The position numbers and the translations under genes are program-made. The notes beneath the pieces were generated by a model, which had not been told where the DNA came from, searched no databases, and saw only the letters and a program-made list of their open reading frames with translations. From Cylindrotheca closterium (taxonomy: Eukaryota > Bacillariophyta > Bacillariophyceae > Bacillariales > Bacillariaceae), in NCBI GenBank assembly GCA_933822405.4, contig CAKOGP040000569.1, positions 1 through 53,374 on the forward strand: DNA of 53,374 nt. The letters are read 5' to 3'. Of the stretch, positions 41,785-51,930 are shown piece by piece (positions within the stretch are counted from its first letter, which is position 1; every line of letters starts with the position of its first letter).

Positions 41785-43413
41785 TCATTCTTCCTGTACT
41801 GCTGCTGCACCTCCATCCCTAACAACTGTTGCTGGAAGATAATCTCGAAGATACAGCAGCAATATTTGTGCCAGTGCCACACTGGCCGATGGATAATGCG
41901 TCCCATCGTTACTGGGCAGGCCTTGGGTCATACTGTAGGTGTCTAGCAATCTGTAGTTCGTCTTCTTTTGTTCCACCCAAGTACGCAATTGCTGATTGTA
42001 GTCTTCGACTGGTTGCCTTCCTTGTTGTTCCAAAAATTCGTTGGGTTTGTTGGCCCCCACATGATGGACTGTCATTGGTATAATCAACCAAGAGCTTCTT
42101 GACGATGATTGTAAGCGCAATAAGTTCTCCAATTTGTCGAGAAACCGTCTCGTTTTGCGAATATTCAAACCGGAGTGCAAGGCGGAAGCATCCGTCACAA
42201 TGACAAATGCAGAATGATATTTTGCATGATTGGCAATGAGTTGCCTCACCATTGGCGATATCTTGGGATTGTTGTTTTGTTGCTCCAAAATGATTTGGTA
42301 CGTTCTTGGTGGATGCTGACGAGTATCAATACCAATGTTATTACTCTTTTGACACCAATCCACATGATTCAAGTAGGTCATATTATTGTATCCAAAGGCA
42401 TGAGTGAATCGCCCCATGTCATCTTGTTGTTTCAATGTCGCACATGTAAATTGATTTTCACAGGAACAGGCTCGTTTCCAGACATGTCCCAAATCGTCAT
42501 GCGGATTGGAATGAATGTACTGCACTCCACCCTGTCGAACATTGCCAGTCAACACAATCCCCAATCCAATCACAATGTGCCGAATCAACGAGTCGCCAAT
42601 GAAGAGTAGGACAATCGGTTGTTGTTGTTGTGGTTGTTGTCCGTGGTTCTTAGTGTGATCATGATTGACGGCAGCACGACGTTCGTTCAATAGTTGACAG
42701 GCTTGTGTGGCTGAAAAGTGGACCAATTGACACTTGTTGTCATTACTATCAGCATCAATAGTAGCATCAATAGTAGCATCCGACAAGAGTACTGGAACTG
42801 GTGATTGACTATTACCATTCTTCCATTGCTGTTGCTGTTGCTGTTGTTGTTTCAATCTCTTTGGCCAATCGCAATCATTCGGCAACGGTGACAAATCGGT
42901 AGCTGGCCGTGTCACTTGCACATAATCTCGTAGATAGTCCACTGAGCACTTTACGTCAACAATACCATCATGATCATGATCATCATCATATGTACTCCCA
43001 TAGACCGATGATTTCTGAAGTTGTTCCAAGAGCATCGTATGGTTGGCTCGAAACTTGTGCTCCCATTCGTTCCAACTCTCATTGGTTAATAATAATGATG
43101 ATGATGATGATAATTTTTGACGTCGATTTGGATATCCTTTGCCAAAAACAGCAGCAGCAGCAGAAGAAGGATAATATACAGCGGAAGGTGTCACGAAGGA
43201 TAATGACCACCAAGATTGAGTGTTCTCATCGTTCAGTGCCGTCTGAAAAAGCTTCCGTTGAAGTTCCACTGTGAATAATAGAACGCCAACACTGGCAAGA
43301 AAAAGAATAAGACGAATCTTTTTGGAAGGGGTAAAGAAGTATCTTGCTGTTGATGTTGATGAGCTTTCATCACTGTGTTGCTTTCGATGCCGACTATTCT
43401 TCCATATTGACAT
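41785..43413 (-). CDS. Type II membrane SGNH / PC-esterase-like protein
   Basis: The 542-residue product has a basic N-terminus (about 30 residues) and one membrane segment at about 33-50 (IRLILFLASVGVLLFTVELQ), which is the layout of Golgi type II enzymes. In the lumenal part, LLFIGDSLIRHIVIGLG (GDS near residue 273) carries the nucleophile Ser, and DGTHYPSASVALAQ (near residue 503) carries Asp and His of the DxxH motif. These are the two hallmarks of the PC-esterase group that includes plant TBL O-acetyltransferases and CAS1D1-like proteins. Reaction and sugar acceptor cannot be told, but O-acetyl transfer to a cell-surface glycan is the best guess. Gln runs (about 189-196, 255-264) come from CAA/CAG repeats. 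No intron is required. Confidence 0.8.
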   Translation of the reverse strand: MSIWKNSRHRKQHSDESSSTSTARYFFTPSKKIRLILFLASVGVLLFTVELQRKLFQTALNDENTQSWWSLSFVTPSAVYYPSSAAAAVFGKGYPNRRQKLSSSSSLLLTNESWNEWEHKFRANHTMLLEQLQKSSVYGSTYDDDHDHDGIVDVKCSVDYLRDYVQVTRPATDLSPLPNDCDWPKRLKQQQQQQQQWKNGNSQSPVPVLLSDATIDATIDADSNDNKCQLVHFSATQACQLLNERRAAVNHDHTKNHGQQPQQQQPIVLLFIGDSLIRHIVIGLGIVLTGNVRQGGVQYIHSNPHDDLGHVWKRACSCENQFTCATLKQQDDMGRFTHAFGYNNMTYLNHVDWCQKSNNIGIDTRQHPPRTYQIILEQQNNNPKISPMVRQLIANHAKYHSAFVIVTDASALHSGLNIRKTRRFLDKLENLLRLQSSSRSSWLIIPMTVHHVGANKPNEFLEQQGRQPVEDYNQQLRTWVEQKKTNYRLLDTYSMTQGLPSNDGTHYPSASVALAQILLLYLRDYLPATVVRDGGAAAVQEE

Positions 43414-44139
43414 GTGGGTTTCTCTGCGTGTGTTGTGTGTGTGATGTACGGTAGAGTGTAGAGTGTAGAGCTACCGGTATTATTGTATGACGTGGAGATG
43501 GGTGATGCGTGATTATGACCGGAAAAGAGATTCTCTATTGCCGGTTCGATCTTGGGCATCGGTCATAAAATACAATTGGCACCAAACGTAAAATAAACTA
43601 GAAAACTGACGCTCTGACACTACGTCAGAGTTGATACTTCACTAATTAGACTGTTCATGTACTGTTAATTGTAATGAAGCAATGTTCATACAACATTTAT
43701 GGTGTGGAACACACACCGAACGGAGAAATTAGCGAACCAATATATAAATTTCAATGTGGAAGAGGTTTTCCATCTTCCCACCAGAGTCGTGGAAGCTGCG
43801 TAGAAACTGTACCGCATGACCTGTTTCTTGCCAATGGAAAAAAACTTCAAAAGGTTCGTCACTCTCTACATGAAACGTCTTCGCTGTGAGTTTTTCTTCT
43901 ATCAGAGGTGATCACATCTCTCATCTATCTATAAGCACCATACAAGAAAGACAAGACAATTACAAACAACTGAAGGATAGGCTTAAGCTTACAAGCATAG
44001 ACACTTCCCCGATTGAAGCAGTCACATCATACGTACCAGTAGTTCAGGGTTCAGCAAACACAACTACAACGTTGAAACGTCAAGCGTCAAGCGTGAAACG
44101 TCAAACCTGAAACTCAGCGAGCAGCAAAAACATTGAAAA
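43414..44139. other. Divergent intergenic region
   Basis: Holds the upstream regions of the esterase-like protein and the kinase. TACCGGTA is at 43472 in the esterase leader. A run of related words gaaacgtcaa/gcgtcaa occurs at about 44073-44105. A 71-codon open frame at 43674 has no recognisable feature and is not called. Confidence 0.4.
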
Positions 44140-46245
44140 ATGCCAGGCGCACGCAGACGACGAAGCATGATTTCGGTCCCCTTTCACGACAAAATCATTG
44201 CTTGCAACGACGTAATTCAGCCCTACAAGAAGAAGCAAAAGACTGCTGCTGCTGTTGCTGTTGCTACCAATGAATTGGCTACCAGCAGCGGAACCAAATT
44301 CTCGGCAACGACTTCTCCAAGTCCCTCCAAGCTCAGAATCAAGATTCACTCTCCCTTCAAGGCCAGCAAACTTCAGGCACAAAAGCAGCATCAGAAGCAG
44401 CAGCAGCAGCAGCAACAACAACAACAAGACAATGCCACTCGCAAAGTCACAGCCAAGCAGTTGGACTTTATGGATGCCTCCCTAATGTTAGAACCCACTC
44501 CGATTGAGAAGATGTGGCGTTTGGAGGATCATTATCAGCTTCAGCAATTGTTAGGAGAAGGCGCCTATGGCAAGGTCTACGAGGCCATTCGCATATCGGA
44601 TGGACAACATTTGGCACTCAAGGTCATTCCCAAGTATACTTCTACGGATCAAGCCTTGGAACGAGAAATTCAATCCCTGTCTTCCCTCTCAACGCCAGGC
44701 CACGAACATGTCTGTCAATTGTATGACCATCATCGAGACGAACACAATGTGTACTTGGCAATGGAATACATCGTGGGTGGCGGTGAACTCTTTGAGCATT
44801 TGGTCAGGGCGGGACCCTTTTCCGAACAAGATGCCGCCAACTTTTTGCAAGAATTCGCCCAAGGATTGGCCTACATTCATTCCAAAGGCTACACACATGG
44901 CGACTTGAAGCCGGAGAATTTGCTCATGAGCAACGATGCCCAACGTCCCTGTGTCAAGATTGTGGATTTTGGCTTTTGCGTCCCCAACACCAAACGCCCA
45001 CCCACCAAGCTCATTTTTGGAACCGTGGCCTACTTGGCGCCCGAGATTCTCAAGAATTTGGGCGTCCCCCAGCAACCGACACCACCCGTGGACATGTATG
45101 CCGTGGGAGTCATCATGTACACCTTGCTGACGGGAACGCACCCGTTTGACCGGACCAACAGCGCCAGTGACGAATCGATCAAGTCTGCCATGATCAACTC
45201 GTTGTATCACGCAAACTCGAACCAGAATCATCACCATGCACCCGATTATCTGAGTCAACACGTCTTTGATGATCGGGTTTCCAAATTGAGTCAATCGGCC
45301 ATTGATTTGATGCGCAATTTGTTGCAACCCTGTCCTGAAAAGCGCATGACTTCTCAGCAATTGCAACAACATCCATGGATCAAGGGACAAACGGCCACTC
45401 GTGTCTTGTTGCATTCCGATACCAAGTTGCGACGATTCTGGCAACGTCGGTTTCGAGCGGCAATCATGAAAAAGTTTCATGTGGGCATTTTATCCACGGA
45501 TGAAAACCTAAAAGCGATCTACTATGACAGCATGGATATTACAGGAGATGGGAAGGTCGATTTTGAAGAATTTCAAGTGGCCATGAAAGACATTTTTGGA
45601 ATTCATCAAATGAAGGATTTGTTCAACAGTGTGGACATTCAAGACAATGGTTATTTGGAATACGAAGAATTTGAAGCAATTATGAAGACGCAATTTGATA
45701 ATGTCAATACTTCCCATTTGATTTCCAGGGCAGATACCTTGGGGGTCATGGCCAATACCGTGGCGGAAAATGGTGGAATGATGCCACCCAAGGAACCAAA
45801 AGTGAGTCAATCTTCCGTGGCAACGACTGCGACTGCATCCACCATGGCCAGCCGTCGATCCACCATTGGAGTACGAGCGGAAATCCTACGACAATTTGGT
45901 CGTCGGACGTCCACCACCTCGAGGCACGATTTGGAATTGATCTTTATGCATTTGGACCAAAACCAAGATGGTACCGTCGATATATCCGAGTTGATGGACT
46001 TTTTACAAGATCAACACAATGTGGACTCGGAAGCCATTTCTGCATGGGTAAGTGAATGTGAAAGAGATTGCAGATGAAATGTTGCGCTTTCGTGAACACG
46101 AATTCTCACAAAATTCAATTTTATTTCTGTTCTATTCTACTCTACTCTACTCTATTCTATTCTACAGGCCGACGAAGTAGACCGAGATATGGATGGTACC
46201 ATTAGTTTTGAAGAATTCTACACCGCCATGACCACAAGTCGATGA
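44140..46245 (+). CDS. Calcium-dependent protein kinase with four EF hands, two exons
   Basis: Exons are 44140-46047 and 46168-46245 with a 120 bp phase-0 intron whose 3' end is a long pyrimidine run. The product is 661 residues: an N-terminal extension with a Gln run (about 85-97), a kinase domain from about 131, and a calmodulin-like tail. Kinase motifs: GEGAYGKV at 139-146, Lys161, HGDLKPEN at 253-260, DFG at 276-278 and an APE motif. EF-hand loops begin near residues 466 (DITGDGKVDFEE), 499 (DIQDNGYLEYEE), 606 (DQNQDGTVDISE) and 641 (DRDMDGTISFEE). The second exon encodes only the last EF hand. No N-myristoylation Gly is present (MPGA). Such kinases phosphorylate targets when Ca2+ rises. 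The HRD Arg is Gly, making it a non-RD kinase. Confidence 0.93.
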
Positions 46246-46900
46246 TCAAGATTACAATGTACGTGATACCTACCGGAATTGGGATTGGTACACCTCCTTT
46301 TATTTCATTTCACGATGGATTTGGATTTGGATTTGCTCGATCCATCACAATTTGGACACTCGTCCAGCTAAATGGTCTCATCGTGGTCGAATTTGATTCG
46401 AGTTCCCACGGTAGCGATTCCCACAATTGGATGTGTTCCCGCATCTCCCGATGACCTAGAAAGTTGTCTTTCACGTCATCTCTATTTGGTCTGCACTGAA
46501 CTGTACCGTACCGTACAACGGTACCGTAACGTACTCGTGTGATGACCCAAGATGGCAAACGCTCGTCAATATATCAGTGTACAGTATGGAAGGTTCGCGG
46601 TCAGTCGCCATCCGATCAAGAGTATTCTAATGATTCAGATTGATTGATTCAAGATCGCTGACACCATCGCACCTTTGGTCTATTGAGTCAATCGGTCCTT
46701 GTTGATCACGTTTCATGTCAACCTGGCTGCAACACAAACATGTTCTACAAGTAACAAAGCTTGTAGCTACTTTGATCTATAGTTATTTAGCACCACTTTA
46801 ACCAAATATGTTGTCTCTGCTATCATCATGATGAGAGATGGTTTGCATCGCGTCCATATTCATCAGTATGATCGACTATTTCGACTACATCGGTTCCAAA
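46246..46900. other. Spacer with palindromic GGTACC words
   Basis: Contains the 3' end of the kinase gene. At 46505-46540 several gtaccg/cggtac words overlap. No gene is seen before the repeat array. Confidence 0.4.
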
Positions 46901-46904
46901 AAGA

Positions 46905-48960
46905 ACTTGATCCCACTCGGAAATTGCTGACTTTGTTAGCGGATCTGACAGCGTCACAGGTTGGTGTTCTTGATCAGAAGACGATGCTGTTGAATTTAGT
47001 CCAAAAGGAGGACTTGGTGCAGTGCAATATTCTATGGGGCAACAGTTGTTTCTGCAGTTTTTGATCAGAAGACCACGAAGTTCAAGGTTGAAGGTTGAAT
47101 GTTGAACTTTTAAAACTTAGGTCGGCGGCGTATGAATGATGAATGGATTGAAACATCACGTTCAGTTTAGAGCTTCTTGATCAGAAGATGAAGACGTCGA
47201 AAACTTGAAAACGAGGATGGAAGTGTTGGAGTTGATGGCAGATCGTGTCTAGAGCTTCTTGATCAGAAGGCTACGATGTTGAATTTAGTAAAAAAGGAGG
47301 TCTGTAGATGAGTTGTGGGAGATGTGGCAGGTTTGTGTCTAGAGCTCCCATCCAAAAAAGTTTGACTTTGTTGGTGCATAAGACAGCGGCAGTCATCGGC
47401 GCTCCAAAACTCAGGACCAAGAGCTACCACCTCGTACGAAGGGTACAGTACGATTGATTTTAAAAACACTATCGTGCAACCTTGTATCTAGTGATCCCAT
47501 TCGAAACAGGACCACTCTGATGGTGGATGGGACAGCGGCAGATTTTTAGTGTACTTACTACCGAATTCTACTTGAGCAGACGTTCACCACAAGAGCAGAC
47601 TTGAGCAGACGACTACGGCACTTTTTGTCTTGTTGTGGCAAGAATAGGAGGTTGTGGCATGTTGTTAGGGAGATCCCATTCGGAAAAAGACAACTCTGTT
47701 AGTGGATGAGACAGCGGCAGTCGATTAGTGTACCCACTACTCAATTCTTCTTGACCAGACGTTCACTACTACGATCAGACTCGAGCAGACAACTATTTTA
47801 ATAAAACGACTTGCACACTTCGAATGAAGCATGATGTTGTTAGTGAGATCCCATTCGAAAAAGGACAACTTTGCTGGTGGATAAGATGGCGGCAGATAGA
47901 CCTTTCGTGTGTTAGAATTCCGGTACAAAATTCTACCGTATCAGCAAGAAAGTACGACTACCGGTACATGATACCTTACAGTATATAAAATGAACATTTT
48001 ATTTACTCTGCAGATCCCATTCGAAACAGGACCACTTTGTTGGTGTATCTGAAAGCGGAAGAATATTGTTACTCAGTTCCCGTTTCACAAGCACGGGAAT
48101 ACGATTGCTGGAGCTCAGCCAATACTAGTACAGTAGCGGCGCAGTGGTACGGTAGGTTGCCAGCTGAGTTCCCACTCAAATCATCATGACTATGTTAGTG
48201 TATGAGACGGCGGCAGGCCTTTATTGTATTGTATTCCACAACTGTTTCTGCACAAGTACGGATCAACAATTCATGCACAATTCCATTAGGTTTCAGTAGG
48301 ACGAGCGGAGATCAACAATTCCTTTGCCAGGTGAGTTCCCACTTCCCACAATCCATGAGTATGTTAGTGCTTGGGACAGCGGCAACATTTGGTGCACCGC
48401 AGTGTACAAAATTGTCACTTCACTAGCAACATAAATCGATTGATTGATTCTATTAGGTTCAACGATAGTATTAAAAGACGAGCGGAGATCAACAATTCAT
48501 TTTGACAGGTGAGAGTTCCCACTCCAACCATCGATGAGTATGCTAGTGTATGGGACGGCGGAAACCTTGGGGATCCCAGCATGCATGTACTGTACTGTGC
48601 TAAATTCCGCCTCTGTTCAGAAGCCAGGACCAACGACTAAGTTGTGGCCTGTTGTTGTGTCGTGAGTTCCCACAAAACACAATCGATACCATGTTAGTGG
48701 ATCCGACGGCGGAAGCCTTTGGTGTACGTACCCCAATACTACATAGGTCTAGGGTTACAAGTAAGGGTCAACAATTCTCTCTGCTGTGCAACAACATCAA
48801 TCGATTTGATCCGCGCAATGTGGCATCACGATGGTGTTGTTGTTGCCGAGTAACGAGGGAGTTCCCACATCAAACAAAAAAAGCAATGCAATGACAAGTG
48901 TTTCCGACGGTAGAAACTTTGGTGCTCCACTATATTGCCTTGCATTTCTTTTTCTTTGAC
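46905..48960 (+). repeat. Degenerate tandem array, about eleven units with ~170 bp period
   Basis: A core of about 50 bp recurs at about 46909, 47343, 47493, 47671, 47847, 48013, 48167, 48333, 48511, 48663 and 48850. The consensus core begins ga(t/g)(c/t)CCCA and ends G(a/g)GAC(a/g)GCGG(c/a)AG. The middle keeps TTAGTG or TTGGTG. Successive starts from 47493 on are 152-187 bp apart. The first two units are linked by a region with another repeated word, cttgatcagaag (46969, 47057, 47176, 47258). Units 7-10 share a second word, atcaacaattc. A translation frame of the core gives related peptides such as DPIRKKTTLLVDETAA and MSMLVYGTAE in most units, but the array has many stops. It may be a satellite, or a decayed coding repeat. 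Confidence 0.75.
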
Positions 48961-49753
48961 AGACGCAAGGGCTACTATGGTTCTCACTATCACAACTGTA
49001 TCATGATCAAGAGGCATCATCATCGCTAGCTATAATAGGTGTACGAATACCGTCATGATATGCGAATGCAAAAGCTATATTTTACTACATATCAGTCACA
49101 TGTCATGCAACTCTTGCATGAAAACCTAGATTTTGGTGCAGTGGATTGATTGATTCCGTTGCGATAGCAGCACCAGGAGAAATGAATGAATGAATTGTCG
49201 TTGACAACCATCAATATTCTCATTGTCGTCACTTTTTTTGTCAAGTTTTCACACGAAGACATTATTTCATAGTCGGACACTATGACGTCGGACATTTCAC
49301 TTTCCACCCCCAAAATCACGGAGAAAACATGCCTGTGCAAATAACGGCTAGTGATCCGTTGGACAAGATGTGAAATGACTCATTTTAGTCGAATTGGTAC
49401 CACTGAACATACGACTTTCTTCAACCTTGTACAATAATATACCACGCCCGTCATGCCTAATCCCGTCACAAAGCCAACCGTTGTCTAAGTAGAAGTCATT
49501 TTTGGACCGCCTTTCCGTGTCGCACGTCAAGCAGTATTCAGCATGGAGCACCTACCGGTAATTATTTGGCTCCCACCTTCCGAACTACATCTTTTGAACT
49601 CAACTCTTGTTTCGGTAATACGATTGTGGTTGGAGTGAAAGCGATTCAAAGACTTTCACTGAAAAGGAGATTGTCTGTTCAATACAATACAAGTCGAAAT
49701 TGCAAATTGCAAATAGCAAATAGCAAATAGCAAACAGCAATTAACACTCAACA
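48961..49753. other. Spacer and leader of the rhomboid gene
   Basis: No gene is supported. TACCGGTA lies at 49553. At 49702-49740 the word GCAAATA or GCAAATT recurs about five times immediately before the ATG at 49754, so the rhomboid leader carries a short tandem heptamer repeat. Confidence 0.5.
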
Positions 49754-51478
49754 ATGCCGCCATCAACATCATCCAATAGCAAAACCAGGAGTAAACAACG
49801 AGGAATGGGAAGCGCAGACTCCCCCATCATGATTGAAGAAGCGAGAGATCACCGGGGGCGTCCATTGGATCCTCCTTCCAGCAATACAACAAAGACTAGC
49901 AAAATCACCGAAACGAGCAGCGCCTTGTTCAATCAAATGAATCAATCCGTCAAGTCGTTGGCCCAAAAAGCAAAGAGCATGAATACTGCCGCAAACAAGA
50001 ACAAGAACACAAACAAGAACAAGTCTAGCACGAATCATGCCAATTTCAGCACGGTTTCGGCCAAGGCGGACTCCGATGGCACTGGTTCGTCTGCATCTTC
50101 TACGCCACCACCACCCCAACGCTCGTCTTCCAACGAGTCGGTCGAGTATCGCAAGTACACCGTCAAGGAATTGATTGTCTCGTTGGACGAAACGGCATCT
50201 TCCCTTCCACCCGCGCTCGAACGCCGGGTCCGGGATTTCAAAATGGCCCAACAAAAGAGACGCGAAAAACAGGGCGATGCTAGACCCTGGGGAATCCTTG
50301 GATTGTATCAACATTTGAGTGATATCCGTGCCGACTTGGAATGGGCCGAAGATGCGGCCTGGCGCCGTCAAAACAAGGAACCTTATCTCTCGTGGTCCGA
50401 CTTTGAAGAAACACGAAAAGGAGGCAATCACAATCGACCGTGGTTTACCTATACTGTCATTCTCATTTGTTCCATCATGATGTTGGTCACCATGGGTGTC
50501 AATGACTGGGTCTTTGAACCATTGGCCATTAATCCATTGTTGGGACCATCTTCGGAAGCTCTCTTGGAAACGGGTGCTCGGTCCACGGACTTGATTGTCA
50601 ATGAAGGTCAATGGTATCGTCTCCTATCTCCCATCTTGTTGCACGCTGGTTTTGTACACTTTTTGCTCAACATGGCGGCCATGTATTACATTGGTGGTGC
50701 TGTGGAACAAAGTCATGGACATGCTTCTGCAGCAGTACTGTTCGTCGTACCGGCCGTGGGTGGAAATATCCTGTCGGCCATTTGTCTGCCACAATATATT
50801 TCAGTGGGAGCTTCGGGAGGAATCTTTGGACTGATTGGTGGTTGTGTCGCGGACATTTCCATCAATTGGAATTTGCTCTTTTTGAAAAGCATGAATGACA
50901 AGACGGAACGTTGGCGCCACATGATGGTCCTCTTTTGGTTGGCCTTTGATATCTTTTTGAATTGCATGATTGGATTGACACCCTTTGTGGACAACTTTAC
51001 ACATTTGGGAGGATTTCTATATGGACTACTCTGTGGATTGTCTACCATTGAAAAGTTGGCGGTCAACTTTTTTGGATTGTCGCAGGGTGCCAGCAAGATG
51101 GACAATATCAAGAATACTCTGTTCCGATTCATGGGACTCATTGTCTCGGTCATTGCCATTATGATTACCACCGGACTATTAGCCGATTCGGATGGTCGTA
51201 CCAGCCCCTGTCATGGATGTCGATACATTTCTTGTGTTCCCTTTCCACCAGGGGATGACAAGTGGTGGTATTGCGATGACTGCGATGGCGTACAGGCCGA
51301 TTTGTTTGTCAGTATCAGTGGCTCTGGTCTCTATACCGACATTGACTTGACGTGTCCCGATGGAACCATTAAGGATATTGGAATTGCACAGGACGAGCTA
51401 TACGAACGATCGGATGTCCGAAGGGCACTTCCCGGCTATTGTCGAGAGCACTGCGATTCTGTCTTTATCAATAACTAA
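49754..51478 (+). CDS. Rhomboid-family intramembrane serine protease
   Basis: The 574-residue product has a cytosolic N-terminal part of about 225 residues, with low complexity to residue 125 and then a charged helical section (WGILGLYQHLSDIRADLEWA). The rhomboid core starts at PWFTYTVILICSIMMLVTMG. It carries VHFLLNMAAMYYIGG (HxxN oxyanion region), the catalytic Ser354 in VGASGGIFGLIGG and the catalytic His417 in NFTHLGGFLYG, so it should be an active protease. A seventh membrane segment (FMGLIVSVIAIMITTGLL) precedes a C-terminal domain of about 95 residues with some eleven Cys, including CHGC, CDDC and a CREHC near the end. This tail is lumenal or extracellular in the usual topology and is unusual for the family. 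Substrate is unknown. Confidence 0.93.
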   Translation: MPPSTSSNSKTRSKQRGMGSADSPIMIEEARDHRGRPLDPPSSNTTKTSKITETSSALFNQMNQSVKSLAQKAKSMNTAANKNKNTNKNKSSTNHANFSTVSAKADSDGTGSSASSTPPPPQRSSSNESVEYRKYTVKELIVSLDETASSLPPALERRVRDFKMAQQKRREKQGDARPWGILGLYQHLSDIRADLEWAEDAAWRRQNKEPYLSWSDFEETRKGGNHNRPWFTYTVILICSIMMLVTMGVNDWVFEPLAINPLLGPSSEALLETGARSTDLIVNEGQWYRLLSPILLHAGFVHFLLNMAAMYYIGGAVEQSHGHASAAVLFVVPAVGGNILSAICLPQYISVGASGGIFGLIGGCVADISINWNLLFLKSMNDKTERWRHMMVLFWLAFDIFLNCMIGLTPFVDNFTHLGGFLYGLLCGLSTIEKLAVNFFGLSQGASKMDNIKNTLFRFMGLIVSVIAIMITTGLLADSDGRTSPCHGCRYISCVPFPPGDDKWWYCDDCDGVQADLFVSISGSGLYTDIDLTCPDGTIKDIGIAQDELYERSDVRRALPGYCREHCDSVFINN

Positions 51479-51930
51479 GTTCCTAGGTATTGGAGTTGTG
51501 AAATTATTGAGAAAAGGACGGAGGAGGGTATAATCATATGAATGATATGGGAGATGAGCGCAAGCAATTGGAGCTGTCAGCACTGCAAAGGATAAGGATT
51601 GGAATCAATCACACAAAGAGACGACTACTACATACTATATAAGTTACTACTATTGTAATCATATCAAATATACAACCTACTAGGCAATGATAGAAAGAAA
51701 AAGTGGCTCATTGGGAGGAATTTCGAGCAGCACAATGTACAAAACATAAAGAAGAGAATCGGAATCAAATCACAGAGAGACTACATAGTATATTTCTTCT
51801 ATTGGAATAGTATCAAATGGAAGAGCAAACGAAAACGAAACTGATCCGAAAAACACTATCGGTAGAAAGAACTATTGGCTCTATTCCGTTGTTCTCTATA
51901 TAATTTGTTCGGAAACAAACGAATAGGCAA
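51479..51930. other. Convergent 3' region with a short direct repeat
   Basis: Two phrases recur in order at about 51600-51665 and 51750-51815: ggaat(c)aatcacaca/aatcacaga, gagacgactac/gagactac, a tata stretch, attg(t/g)aat and atatcaaat/gtatcaaat. Spacing is about 150 bp. No gene is seen. Confidence 0.45.

Noticed and set aside
41643..41906. Minus-strand frame of 87 codons overlapping the end of the esterase-like gene
   Set aside because: It would need an alternative splice that I cannot place, and it lacks conserved features.
43543..43565. A ggttcgat phrase resembling a tRNA T-loop
   Set aside because: No acceptor stem or anticodon arm can be formed around it. No tRNA gene was found in the window.
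46905..48960. CRISPR-like array
   Set aside because: Units are 150-190 bp, diverged, and the spacers are not of uniform length; the context is a eukaryotic nuclear genome.
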